Source: Saprospiraceae bacterium (GTDB taxonomy: Bacteria; Bacteroidota; Bacteroidia; Chitinophagales; Saprospiraceae). From it: a stretch of DNA of 16,516 bases. The stretch covers positions 1 to 16,516 of the forward strand of contig JADKAA010000017.1 of assembly GCA_016715465.1 (NCBI GenBank). The letters are read 5' to 3'. How positions within the stretch are numbered: position 1 is the stretch's first letter; the number at the start of each line of letters is the position of its first letter. Below, one piece after another: positions 1 to 7,155 of this stretch. A program made the position numbers and the translations under genes. The notes beneath the pieces are model-generated. The model had not been told where the DNA came from, did not search any database, and saw only the letters and a program-made list of their open reading frames with translations.

Positions 1-63
1 GGCTCACATTTATAAGCACCTGAAAATACAAAAGCCTGATTAATAACACATTATAAAACAGAC

Positions 64-567
64 ATGGAAAAAAAGGTAAAATTAACAGATGCAGATGCAT
101 TAATAAGACTTGGGCCGCGGGAGGTCATAACCTTTAATCACTTGAAGGAAAAGATCAAAAAGGCCAAATTGTACCGGGAGGAATACGAACACATAATCCA
201 GTTATTAGCTGCGAATATTGTGATGTACAACGATGGAAGCGATAGCGAAAAAATCAAGTTGACGGTCAATATCAATAGCTTGAGCCAACAACTTATGCTT
301 ACTCCTAAGAGTGCCGGGAGCGTAGTTGATAAGGCCGGGACTAAAGCCGACCCGTTGGATGGACTTTTAAAAGGTTATATGAAGTGGATAGCGCATATTT
401 TCCTGATAGCATGGATTTGGGTTATCATTTCTAAACTAATGGGATTGATTACATGGTCATGGGTTTGGGTATTAATCCCGGTATGGTGGGCGTTGCTGGT
501 GTATGTTTTGGCCTTCGTTTGGGTTGTGATTCAGGACATTAAATTCAGGAATAATGGCAAGGGGTAA
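64..567 (+). CDS. Possible P27-like small terminase domain joined to a two-helix membrane segment
   Basis: The 167-residue product has two unlike halves. Residues about 22-95 are charged and helical. They include a LYREEYEHIIQLLA helix and the segment SLSQQLMLTPKSAGSV, which resembles the C-terminal 'ELGLTPAxRxRL' region of P27-family small terminase subunits. Its position just upstream of the large terminase fits that role. From Met106 (ATG at 379) the protein has two strongly hydrophobic, Trp-rich helices (about 108-129 and 131-157) ending in a basic tail. The WSWVWVLIPVWW stretch is like small phage membrane proteins annotated 'transmembrane Fragile-X-F protein'. Small terminases are soluble, so this may be two genes fused by a lost stop or an indel near 365-379, or one unusual protein. 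No Shine-Dalgarno sequence is seen; the leader is AT-rich. The end overlaps the next gene by 14 bases. The reading frame is sound; the function is tentative. Confidence 0.5.
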   Translation: MEKKVKLTDADALIRLGPREVITFNHLKEKIKKAKLYREEYEHIIQLLAANIVMYNDGSDSEKIKLTVNINSLSQQLMLTPKSAGSVVDKAGTKADPLDGLLKGYMKWIAHIFLIAWIWVIISKLMGLITWSWVWVLIPVWWALLVYVLAFVWVVIQDIKFRNNGKG

Positions 568-727
568 GAACTTCGACATCACATTCGAGGAAATAGAGGA
601 TAACATTCAGCATAAAGTCAAGATAACCAAAGGAAAGGACGTGATGGTTTTGGAATTTGTAGAGGCGACTTTATTGCTGGCATTTTTGCACCAATTCGAC
701 AAAAAACACAATGCTTTACCTTTTTGA
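554..727 (+). CDS. Small hypothetical phage protein, 57 aa
   Basis: The ATG at 554 lies inside the end of the preceding gene, and the frame runs to TGA at 725, giving 57 residues beginning MARGKNFDITFEEIEDNI. The product is acidic at the N-terminus and then mixed (HKVKITKGKDVMVLEFVEA), ending in a Lys/His-rich tail. It has no membrane segment or signal peptide. The overlap and codon use like its neighbours suggest a translated member of the same transcript. I do not recognise the family. It sits between the small and large terminase positions, where phages often carry short accessory genes. Confidence 0.55.
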   Translation: MARGKNFDITFEEIEDNIQHKVKITKGKDVMVLEFVEATLLLAFLHQFDKKHNALPF

Positions 728-773
728 TAAGACTAAGCCAAAAACAAGACCAATGCCCTTATAAATTGGGGCA

Positions 774-833
774 ATGGTAAACGACTGTAAAAACTGCGAT
801 TGTCCGCACAAAACAAAAGATAATCCTGAATGA
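774..833 (+). CDS. Possible 19-residue Cys-rich micro-ORF coupled to the terminase start
   Basis: An ATG at 774 opens a 19-codon frame whose TGA at 831 overlaps the ATG of the large terminase at 830 (ATGA). The peptide MVNDCKNCDCPHKTK has three Cys and one His in a CxxCxC..H spacing, like a fragment of a zinc knuckle. The bases before it (AATTGGGGCA) are G-rich. It could be a leader that couples translation into the terminase gene, or chance. Its length gives no statistical support, so confidence is low. Confidence 0.25.
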   Translation: MVNDCKNCDCPHKTKDNPE

Positions 834-1972
834 CCCTTTACGACAAATATATAAACGACGTTACCGAAGGCAAGATAGTTGTCTGTGAATACGTGCGTTT
901 GGCGGTTCAGCGTCACGTTTCAGATTTGGCCAAAAGCAAAGCCAAAGATTACCCCTTCACATTTGACCGGGTAGAAGCTGACCGGGTATTGGGATTTATT
1001 GGTTTCCTTAAGCATACGGCAGGAAGTTTCCAAAACAAGCCATTCAATATTCAACCGTATCAGGCGTTCGGTATAGCTTGTATTTTTGGATGGAAAAACA
1101 AAGAAACCGGATTTAGGAGATTTACAAAAGTTTATTGGGACACCGGGCGTAAGTCTGGTAAATCGGAACTATTAGGGGCCATTGGGGTGTACACATTGGG
1201 ATGGGACAACGAAGGCGCACCACAGAATTACTGCGTAGCAACGACCAGGGACCAGGCGGCCTATGTGTATAATGCGGCACATTACATGGCCAGGAAGTTA
1301 ATCGCGGATAGTGACAGCGCGGCGGCCCGGCTCAAGATTGTGCAATACCACATAAAGGATACGGAAAATAACGGCTTTATCCGATGCCTGACCGCAGACG
1401 CGGAAACCAATGACGGGGCAAACCCTCACTTTGCTTCGATTGACGAATACCATGCCCATAATGATGATAGCATGTTAAAGGTCGTTGAGACTGGTATGGG
1501 AGGCCGGGATCAGCCCCTTTTGTGGATAACAACGACTGCAGGGTTCAATAAGAACGGGCCGTGTTATTCGTTCCGGGACATGGTGATTAAGGTATTGCGG
1601 GGCCAGTTGAATAATGATGGGTTATTTGGGTACATTTTTAGCCTGGATGAAAAAGACGACCCACATGACGAAAATAATTGGATAAAGAGCAACCCAAACA
1701 TTGGAAACACCCCAAAATGGGATTGGATGCGGACCAAACATAAGGAGGCAATGGCCGAAGGTGGGGAAACCCTGGTACAATTCCTGACTAAGAATTTGAA
1801 TATATGGACCGATGCCGCCAGCGTATGGATTGAGGATGGCATTTACATGAAATGTGCCATCGGTAGGCGCGAGGATCTGCACGGAAAAGAATGTTATGTA
1901 GGTGTGGATTTGGCAAGTGAAAACGATTTAACTGCGGTTAACTACTTTGTTTCCGGTTCAGGATGGCATTGA
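830..1972 (+). CDS. Phage terminase large subunit (TerL), part 1: ATPase and start of nuclease
   Basis: TerL is the packaging motor that pumps DNA into the prohead through the portal and cuts concatemers. This 380-residue part carries the ATPase domain: a Walker A-type loop TGRKSGKS (105-112), a Walker B region FASIDEYHAH (201-210, with D205 and E206) and a coupling motif TTTAG (234-238). It ends in the nuclease domain's first acidic motif, YVGVDLAS (D360). This is the Terminase_1-type order. An in-frame TGA at 1970 stops it, yet the same frame continues with TerL-like sequence to 2518, and the two parts together give about 562 codons, normal for the family. Between about 1950 and 1978 another frame reads FPVQDGIESR, which fits TerL here better. 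A compensating indel pair (T-rich site near 1946-1952 and another near 1978) therefore explains the stop better than a nonsense mutation. The start shares ATGA with the micro-ORF before it. Confidence 0.9.
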   Translation: MTLYDKYINDVTEGKIVVCEYVRLAVQRHVSDLAKSKAKDYPFTFDRVEADRVLGFIGFLKHTAGSFQNKPFNIQPYQAFGIACIFGWKNKETGFRRFTKVYWDTGRKSGKSELLGAIGVYTLGWDNEGAPQNYCVATTRDQAAYVYNAAHYMARKLIADSDSAAARLKIVQYHIKDTENNGFIRCLTADAETNDGANPHFASIDEYHAHNDDSMLKVVETGMGGRDQPLLWITTTAGFNKNGPCYSFRDMVIKVLRGQLNNDGLFGYIFSLDEKDDPHDENNWIKSNPNIGNTPKWDWMRTKHKEAMAEGGETLVQFLTKNLNIWTDAASVWIEDGIYMKCAIGRREDLHGKECYVGVDLASENDLTAVNYFVSGSGWH

Positions 1973-2518
1973 AAGCCGTATTACTTTACAGACTACTATT
2001 GTCCAGACCACAAATTTACAAATATTCGCGTTGATGGGGTCATTTACAGCGACTTTGAGAAAGGGGGTTGGGTAAAGCGCACTCCTGGAAATGTAATCGA
2101 TAAGGACATGATTAAAAACGATATTCTGTGTAATGCATCAACTTTCGAGATACGACGCCTGGGCTATGACCCATATAAAGCCATTGAATTAATCAGTGAA
2201 TTGACAGCCGTCGGGATAGACTGCTATAAAGTAAGCCAAAGCGCGCCAGTGCTGGGGGCCGGGTATAGCCATTGGAAGGAATTTGTTTTGGGTGAAAAGG
2301 TTGACCATGATGGAAGCCATGTTACCAGGTGGATGATGGGAAATGTCGAGATGTACACGGATGGCAACGGAAACCAGAAGGCATTAAAAAGTGCGGGTAA
2401 GAAGCAAAACAAAATAGATGGCCCGGTGGCTATATGTAATTCCTGGGTGACGTACTTATCAGGTCGTGCTGGTGATGATCGCGAAATATCCGACGTTTCT
2501 GAATTAGGCTACATTTAA
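1973..2518 (+). CDS. Terminase large subunit, part 2: C-terminal nuclease domain
   Basis: This is the continuation of the TerL gene after the TGA at 1970-1972, in the same frame. It reads KPYYFTDYYCPDHKF and runs on to the TAA at 2516. The motif RRLGYDPYKAIELISEL is the conserved 'YDP..A..L...L' stretch of large-terminase nuclease domains, with an expected catalytic Asp. A gene caller would begin this piece at ATG 2108, but coding similarity clearly reaches back to about 1979, so 2108 is not a real start. No ribosome-binding site is seen at 2108. The piece cannot work alone; if the break is real, packaging by this TerL is lost. Confidence 0.85.
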   Translation, partial: KPYYFTDYYCPDHKFTNIRVDGVIYSDFEKGGWVKRTPGNVIDKDMIKNDILCNASTFEIRRLGYDPYKAIELISELTAVGIDCYKVSQSAPVLGAGYSHWKEFVLGEKVDHDGSHVTRWMMGNVEMYTDGNGNQKALKSAGKKQNKIDGPVAICNSWVTYLSGRAGDDREISDVSELGYI

Positions 2519-2529
2519 AAAATACTCCA

Positions 2530-2748
2530 ATGATGGACAATAACGAATATTTTGCCCTATTTTATAGCATTGTCCAGAATAAGGACTGCGAAAACCTTAA
2601 CAGAGTAGCATTTGACGAAGCTGAGGGCGTTCATTGGGGCATGTATGGTTGCCATAAGTACAACAATTACGGAGCCTTTAGAACGGCAAAAACACGATAT
2701 ATACGGCGTTTAATGGTAAAAAAAACACGTTGTTACACCAGTAGTTAA
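2530..2748 (+). CDS. Small hypothetical protein between terminase and portal
   Basis: This 72-residue frame begins MMDNNEYFALFYSIVQ just 11 bases after the terminase stop. It has an acidic N-terminal half, a Cys/Tyr/His patch (HWGMYGCHKYNNYG) and a strongly basic end (RYIRRLMVKKTR). I do not recognise a family. The run of eight A at 2718-2725 may hide an indel: losing one A would give a different end, KKHVVTPVVNQCYNNQD, stopping at 2779-2781, which reads at least as naturally. Whichever end is right, a small unknown protein here is plausible from spacing and codon use. A degraded homing-nuclease fragment is possible, but no HNH or GIY-YIG motif is complete. Confidence 0.4.
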   Translation: MMDNNEYFALFYSIVQNKDCENLNRVAFDEAEGVHWGMYGCHKYNNYGAFRTAKTRYIRRLMVKKTRCYTSS

Positions 2749-2802
2749 TCAATGTTACAATAATCAAGATTAGCAAGCCCATTATGATAGTATTATTGCT
2801 GC

Positions 2803-4059
2803 ATGGGCGTTATAGATACCTTGTGAAACCGGGTCGGTTATGTACGTGAACAGCGTAGCACCGTCACCGTTGACTCACTGTACCACACCTTCAATTTTGG
2901 TTCTGGTAATGGCAAAATTGCCGTGGTCACTCCTGACGTAGCCCACAAATTCAATGCGCTATACGCCTGTGTTAACCTGATCACAGAAACCAAGACCCTT
3001 GTCGGGGCAAAGATTTATAGATCCACATTAACGGGTAAGGAGCTGGTTTATAAACATGACCAGGTTAAGTTATTGACCCGGAATGTGAATGACTACCAAA
3101 GTTTCACGGAATGGGAAAAGCAATGGGTCGCCTCTTATCTTATTTGGGGGTCCGGTTACGCTGAAATTATCCGTAATCCGGTAGGCAGGCCCATTGAATA
3201 CCATAATTTAAACGCATGGGATGTAACGCCAAAAATCGTAAAACGTAAGCGCGTTTACATAATTCAGGAAGAAGGCCAAAAGGAACGCATTATCCAGGCC
3301 GATGACATGCTGCATTTGTGTGACATTTCCTACAATGGCGAGGCCGGAGGCACAAGCCGGATAAGTTCCAATGCCGACGCGCTAAAAGAGTACGGCAGCA
3401 TCCAGAATTACAGCCGGGAAATGTATGAAAATGGGGTGTATATGTCCGGTTACATCTATGGTGACGCTACATTAACCCCGGAAGTTGGCGAAAAATTAAG
3501 AAGCACATTTGAGGGTAAGTTTTCCTCAAAAAGCGGAGGTGTGGGGATTTTACCTAAAGGGTTCAAGTATGAGCCAATGAAGTATAATTTGCCAATGGCC
3601 GACGCTCAAATGATTGCTGCCAAAAACAGCACAATTGAGGACATCGCGCGCATGTTCCGAGTCCCATTGACCCTTATCCAACGCGGCGAATATGCTGATA
3701 ATAAGGGTGACAATGAATACAATACATATTTGGCAGTTGTGATAGCCCCATTGTGCATTTTGATTGAGTCGGAATTTAATCGCAAGCTATTTAGACCGTC
3801 CGAAATACGCCAAAATTACTACGTAAAATTCGAATTGAAGGGATTGGAGCGCACCAACATGAAAGACCGCTACGAAGCCCATAGAATAGCCATTAACGCC
3901 GGATTTATGAATGCAGATGAAGTACGACAGGTTGAGGGCATGAACCCCACGGATGACGGCAGCGGGGCCGAATACATGAAGCCATTAAACAGCATTCCAG
4001 GGACTATGTGGAATAAAGATTTTGATCATTTAATGAAAGAGAAAAATGGAACTACTTAG
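2803..4059 (+). CDS. HK97-family portal protein, interrupted by TGA at codon 8
   Basis: The portal forms the dodecameric ring at one capsid vertex, through which DNA enters and to which the neck attaches. From ATG 2803 the frame gives 418 codons, the usual size for HK97-type portals. Support comes from VTPDVAHKFNALYACVNLI near the start, WGSGYAEIIRNPVGRP, the IAARNST-like segment AAKNSTIEDIARMFRVP, and the C-terminal NADEVRQVEGMNP. The frame holds one TGA at 2824 (MGVIDTL-stop-NRVGYVREQRSTV). A caller would start at GTG 2923, but TVTVDSLYHTFNFGSGNGKIA just before it is portal-like, so the true start is upstream. The TGA may be TGG changed by one base, or a product of two nearby indels as proposed for the terminase. 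The end overlaps the protease gene by 14 bases. Confidence 0.88.
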
Positions 4060-4669
4060 ATCCTTCGGGGCGGTGATGGATGTGAGGAAGATCGACGAAA
4101 CGCGAACGCGTGAATTTGTCATAAGCACAAGCCGCGTGGATAGTCACGGAACGGTACTGCCGATTGACAAGTGGCAAATTGAGGACTACAACCGCGCGGG
4201 CGGATTCTACTATCAACACAACACCGGCAACGGATGGAACGAACCTGACCCGGATAATCAATTGGGGTATGCCAGTGCGCGCGTGGAAGATGGCGAATTG
4301 ATCGGGGTCGGAACATTTGAACCTGAGGACATAAACCCACGCGCAGAAAAGATTTTGCGGAAGGTGGATTTTGGTTCAATGAAATGTACCAGTGTCGGAT
4401 TCACACATGACGGCTGGCATTGGGGCGATGAGCGCAATAACGAAGATCCGACGATAATCTACTTTGAAGGTCAGCACCTCCGGGAGTGGTCAATCGTACA
4501 CATTCCATCGAACCCCGACGCGGTAAAAAAGGCATTTGAACCGATGGATAAATTCATATTGTCTGCGATTGAGACTCAAAAAAGCAACGGATTAAGGCAG
4601 GATGTAAAACGTGCAATTATGGCCCAAAAACGGGCGGATTTATTCATAAACAAACTTTACTTACGATGA
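4046..4669 (+). CDS. HK97-family prohead (capsid maturation) protease
   Basis: This serine protease is packaged in the prohead, where it cleaves the capsid protein's N-terminal scaffold domain and then itself. The 207-residue product has the family's order. A beta strand with REFVISTSRVDSHG (about 23-35) leads in, followed by YYQHNTGN with the likely catalytic His58. CTSVGF follows with the likely catalytic Ser116, and then comes the conserved strand REWSIVHIPSNPDA (146-159). The C-terminal 35 residues are basic and helical, as expected of the segment removed on maturation. The start at 4046 overlaps the portal end; ATG 4076 (MDVRKIDE) is an alternative and would avoid most of the overlap. 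The stop shares ATGA with the capsid gene, which fits coupled expression of protease and substrate. Confidence 0.9.
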   Translation: MELLRSFGAVMDVRKIDETRTREFVISTSRVDSHGTVLPIDKWQIEDYNRAGGFYYQHNTGNGWNEPDPDNQLGYASARVEDGELIGVGTFEPEDINPRAEKILRKVDFGSMKCTSVGFTHDGWHWGDERNNEDPTIIYFEGQHLREWSIVHIPSNPDAVKKAFEPMDKFILSAIETQKSNGLRQDVKRAIMAQKRADLFINKLYLR

Positions 4670-5148
4670 CAAAAAAGGCAGATTTACAGGAACGCCTGGA
4701 GGCCGTAATCAATGAGCAGGAGACTATATATAATAGAGCTGCGGAACTTGAAAACGGACAAGAGCGCGGATGGACTTCGGATGACGAGGCCAAATATGGA
4801 GACTTGACAAAAGAGCGTGCAGCACTTTTAAAGAAGATCGCCATCGAAAACGACAAAGAGGAGCGCGAAGCACTCAAAACATTGAACGCAAACAGGGGAC
4901 AAGCTCCGGCGGTTCATACAGCCGTAAGAACATTCAGTCTTGAGCGCGCATTTGCAGCGGCTACCACAGGAGATTGGGATAAGAACGCCGGTTTGGAGCG
5001 TGAAGTCATGCAGGAAAACGCCAGATCTGGCGCGAGCGGATGGGATAAGCACAGAATGATTGTGAGCCCTGAAATGGTAATGGGAACCAGGCCGACGCTC
5101 AGTCAACACTGGTACTGCCGCCGACGGTGGAAACCTTGTTGGTACTGA
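4666..5148 (+). CDS. HK97-fold major capsid protein, part 1 of 4: N-terminal scaffold (delta) domain
   Basis: The major capsid protein builds the icosahedral shell. Its coding sense is spread over three frame changes within 4666-6005, together about 446 residues, a normal length. Part 1 begins at the ATG overlapping the protease stop. It contains a charged coiled coil (about residues 2-75: LQERLEAVINEQETIYNRAAE, then KERAALLKKIAIENDKEE), which is the delta domain that acts as internal scaffold and is removed by the protease. Then comes AVRTFSLERAFAAATTGDWD, the start of the mature protein. Sense ends near 5103 (RPTLS); the remaining codons to 5148 are an out-of-frame tail. The frame moves to +1 here, explained by one extra base or by loss of two (AGTGTC to AGTC would restore LSVNTGTAADGGN). 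Confidence 0.88.
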   Translation: MTKKADLQERLEAVINEQETIYNRAAELENGQERGWTSDDEAKYGDLTKERAALLKKIAIENDKEEREALKTLNANRGQAPAVHTAVRTFSLERAFAAATTGDWDKNAGLEREVMQENARSGASGWDKHRMIVSPEMVMGTRPTLSQHWYCRRRWKPCWY

Positions 5149-5749
5149 ATACAGGTCTGAGAAGTTTATTGACAGTTTGTTCAATTCTACCATTTTGGGA
5201 AGATTGCCAGTTGTCAGGAATACCGGACTTACACAACAGCAGTCAATGGCGGTAAGTACTTCAAAAGTGACCGCTACGATGGTTACGGAAGTTGCTTCCA
5301 CTGGTGAAACTGAAAAACTTACTTTCGGTTTGAAAACAGCCACACCAAAGGAAATGATTTCATTGGGTGCATTCTCTAGGATGCTGGATTTGACCAGCGC
5401 GCCAGCGATCAGGAACGTATTTTATAACCAGATCATGAAGGCCATCGCGCAAAAACTTGACCAGCAGTTTATTGAAGGTTCAGGCGCGGCAGGACAAATG
5501 ACTGGTATCATTACCTTGACTGACGGCGGCGGTGCAGGCCAGACTACCACAGTAGCAATGGGTGCGGCGGGTGCTGCACCTACCTATGCAAAATTGGTGG
5601 AAATGCGCCAGGCATTGGCAACCAGAAACATCACATCTCCATGGTATTTCATCACAAACGCCCAGGTAACTTCCAAATTGATGACAACCCTGAAGGACAC
5701 TGCCAACACGGCATCCGGTTACATCTTTTGGATGGCCAAACTTCATTGA
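5102..5749 (+). CDS. Major capsid protein, part 2 of 4: core HK97 fold
   Basis: In this frame capsid sense resumes at 5102 with VNTGTAADGGNLVGTEYR. It runs through the spine helix and beta strands typical of the fold: SLFNSTILGRLPVV, then ATPKEMISLGAFSRMLDL and IMKAIAQKLDQQFIEGSG. A caller would use TTG 5177 as start, which is internal. The segment APTYAKLVEMRQALATRN and the Trp-Tyr strand SPWYFITNAQV match the usual 'a.wvmn...' region of capsid proteins. Sense ends in the T run 5726-5729; beyond it this frame reads WMAKLH and stops. Loss of one T from a run of five would give IFLDGQTSLMGYP and join part 3 exactly. Confidence 0.85.
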   Translation, partial: VNTGTAADGGNLVGTEYRSEKFIDSLFNSTILGRLPVVRNTGLTQQQSMAVSTSKVTATMVTEVASTGETEKLTFGLKTATPKEMISLGAFSRMLDLTSAPAIRNVFYNQIMKAIAQKLDQQFIEGSGAAGQMTGIITLTDGGGAGQTTTVAMGAAGAAPTYAKLVEMRQALATRNITSPWYFITNAQVTSKLMTTLKDTANTASGYIFWMAKLH

Positions 5750-5919
5750 TGGGTTATCCGATCATTGAAAGCCAGTCAGTGCCATCAAACCTTGTAAAAG
5801 GTGGTTCTGGTGCGGTTTGTAGTGCTGCGATTCTTTGCAATGCCACAGAAACCGAAGTATTCCAGTGGGGAAATATCGCCATTGAATTGACCCTTACTCA
5901 GGAGCCGGTAACAGCTTAA
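5731..5919 (+). CDS. Major capsid protein, part 3 of 4
   Basis: Starting at 5731 this frame reads DGQTSLMGYPIIESQSVPS. This is the conserved capsid step 'L.G.PV..s..mp', where the chain turns into the axial domain, followed by AAILCNATETEVFQWGNIAIEL. It is a continuation, not an independent gene; ATG 5749 would be only a caller's choice. It stops at TAA 5917 because of the next frame change. Restoring one T (GCTTAATC to GCTTTAATC) reads VTALIKVRSF and leads directly into part 4. Confidence 0.8.
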   Translation, partial: DGQTSLMGYPIIESQSVPSNLVKGGSGAVCSAAILCNATETEVFQWGNIAIELTLTQEPVTA

Positions 5920-6005
5920 TCAAAGTAAGGTCATTCTCATTCTGGGACATCGTGAACAAGCGTCCTGAGGATTTCGCGATCATCAAGGATATTTTAACCA
6001 CGTAA
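5919..6005 (+). CDS. Major capsid protein, part 4 of 4: C-terminus
   Basis: The 28 codons in this frame read IKVRSFSFWDIVNKRPEDF and on to the natural end KDILTT and TAA at 6003. The arginine-rich strand followed by a Trp or Tyr and an acidic 'r.p.Af..' motif is how HK97-type capsid chains usually finish. It is too short to be called alone and would be missed by automatic annotation. The hairpin at 6040 follows 35 bases later, agreeing with this being the real gene end. Confidence 0.75.
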   Translation: MKVRSFSFWDIVNKRPEDFAIIKDILTT

Positions 6006-6039
6006 TCGAATTGGGTTTTGGTTCTTAATAAATTGGATT

Positions 6040-6066
6040 AGTGGGGGTGAAATACCCCCCACTTTT
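6040..6066 (+). terminator. Hairpin after the capsid gene, probable terminator or mRNA-end stabiliser
   Basis: AGTGGGGGT (6040-6048) pairs with ACCCCCCACT (6054-6063, one extra C) across a five-base loop GAAAT, and is followed by TTTT. The stem is about nine pairs and G:C-rich, like an intrinsic terminator with a short U tail. It lies between the capsid stop (6003) and the next start (6081), so it could lower readthrough into the neck genes and keep capsid message abundant. Confidence 0.7.
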
Positions 6067-6080
6067 CAAAAACATCAAAC

Positions 6081-6302
6081 ATGGCAAAAACAGTAAAAGA
6101 AGCACCTCCGATTAATAAGCCGGAAGTATTAACAAAGGAGATCACTACAAACCCGGTTCCCGACACTGGATTCCTGGTTAACCTAAAGGTTTTAAAAGAC
6201 TTGGGCCATCATTGCTACGCTTGTACCATTGGTGATGTTTACCCGTTCCCACGACACGTTGCAGAAATATTGATTAAGGAAGGTAGCGCGGTTAAGGCAT
6301 GA
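6081..6302 (+). CDS. Small phage protein downstream of capsid, 73 aa
   Basis: The product starts with a flexible, charged, Pro-rich arm (about 1-28) and ends with a compact domain, FLVNLKVLKDLGHHCYACTIG, then VYPFPRHVAEILIKEGSAVKA. The pattern 'v.vlk....G.vY..p...A..Li..G.A' is common in short proteins just after phage capsid genes, but the role is not established. The leader TTTTCAAAAACATCAAAC has no Shine-Dalgarno sequence. The stop overlaps the next start as ATGA. The gene is real with good confidence; the function is not assigned. Confidence 0.7.
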   Translation: MAKTVKEAPPINKPEVLTKEITTNPVPDTGFLVNLKVLKDLGHHCYACTIGDVYPFPRHVAEILIKEGSAVKA

Positions 6303-6829
6303 ATTGGGTAGGTAGCGGAAACGTAACGGATTTGATAAGCGTGGATACATTGTTGAAAAGCCATGCACAACTTACAGGCGTAGGCAGTGGGTTTGATAGC
6401 TTATTAACTGCTTATGTGAGTGCTGCCAGTGTGGAGATTGAAAACAAAGTAGGCTATCCATTGCGATATACGGCGGTTACTGTTTTTCAAATTACTGGAA
6501 ACGATGGTGTGCTAAATCTACCAAAGAATATAAATGCGGTTACGGCTTATTACTATTGGGATAACAACGAATGGACCGAACAAACGTTTACAACGGCCCC
6601 TGTAAGAAATGATTTTAGGTTAGAAAGCGAATTAGTAAGCGCTGATATAAAGCGATGGTTTAGGTATAAGTTGGTATGTACGGCTTATGTTAACACTAAC
6701 GAATTATTGAAACAGGCATGCAGGATGCGAGTAGCGGAAATGTTTGAAAGACGCGAAGATCAGGACGTGAAGTACAATGACAGCACATTAGACCGATTAC
6801 TTAGGACTGAGGGTATAATGATACAATGA
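6299..6829 (+). CDS. Head-tail connector (HK97 gp6-like adaptor)
   Basis: This is probably the adaptor ring bound under the portal, the first neck component. The 176-residue product has the family layout: an N-terminal helix pair SVDTLLKSHAQLTG and SLLTAYVSAASVEIENKVGYPL, then a beta-rich insert with a YYYWDNNEWTEQ strand. It ends with long helices, LLKQACRMRVAEMFERREDQ and DSTLDRLLRTEG. The helical N-terminus followed by 'A...IE...G..l' is the most telling feature. Neighbours on both sides agree. Starts and stops overlap as ATGA at both ends, so translation is probably coupled. Confidence 0.75.
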   Translation: MNWVGSGNVTDLISVDTLLKSHAQLTGVGSGFDSLLTAYVSAASVEIENKVGYPLRYTAVTVFQITGNDGVLNLPKNINAVTAYYYWDNNEWTEQTFTTAPVRNDFRLESELVSADIKRWFRYKLVCTAYVNTNELLKQACRMRVAEMFERREDQDVKYNDSTLDRLLRTEGIMIQ

Positions 6830-7155
6830 GATACTTCAAAGACATAGGTAAAATGGATAGACTTGTTACAATTCGTAACACGTCTTCACCCGTCGCTAAT
6901 GTCTATGGTGAAGTTACCTCTACTACGAATACCGATGTTATTGTAAACGCGGCTTATTCGTATGCTGGGAAAGATGAAAGTCAATTATTGAACAAGGAGA
7001 CAAATATAAAGTACGAATACTTTGTAATAAGGTACGGTATAACGGTCACAATGACAAGTAAGTTGATTCATGAAGGTTCAACTTATGACGTGGTAAACAT
7101 TGAGCCAGTAGGCCGTCAGGCATTTTATAAGTTGAAATGTAAATTGGTTGTGTGA
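6826..7155 (+). CDS. Head closure / head-tail joining protein (stopper-like)
   Basis: This 109-residue beta-rich protein begins MRYFKDIGKMDRLVTIRNTS, the 'm.ldrrvti......d..G' opening of the phage head-tail joining family (HK97 gp7, SPP1 gp16 type). It ends with the usual strand pair, KLIHEGSTYDVVNIEPVG then FYKLKCKLV, equivalent to 'r...r.y.I..v......r..l.l'. Its likely role is to sit below the adaptor and keep packaged DNA in the head. The order adaptor, stopper, gp10-like, tail terminator is the standard one for this phage type. Confidence 0.8.
   Translation: MRYFKDIGKMDRLVTIRNTSSPVANVYGEVTSTTNTDVIVNAAYSYAGKDESQLLNKETNIKYEYFVIRYGITVTMTSKLIHEGSTYDVVNIEPVGRQAFYKLKCKLVV

Noticed and set aside
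1970..2826. TGA recoded as an amino acid, because TerL and portal both contain an in-frame TGA
   Set aside because: TGA ends several clearly intact genes at ATGA or TGATG junctions (4669, 6302, 6829, 7155), Trp is encoded by TGG throughout, and nearby indels explain at least the TerL case.
5100..5920. Programmed frameshifting in the capsid gene
   Set aside because: Three changes would be needed in one gene, in different directions, none at a proper slippery heptamer; single-base errors fit better.
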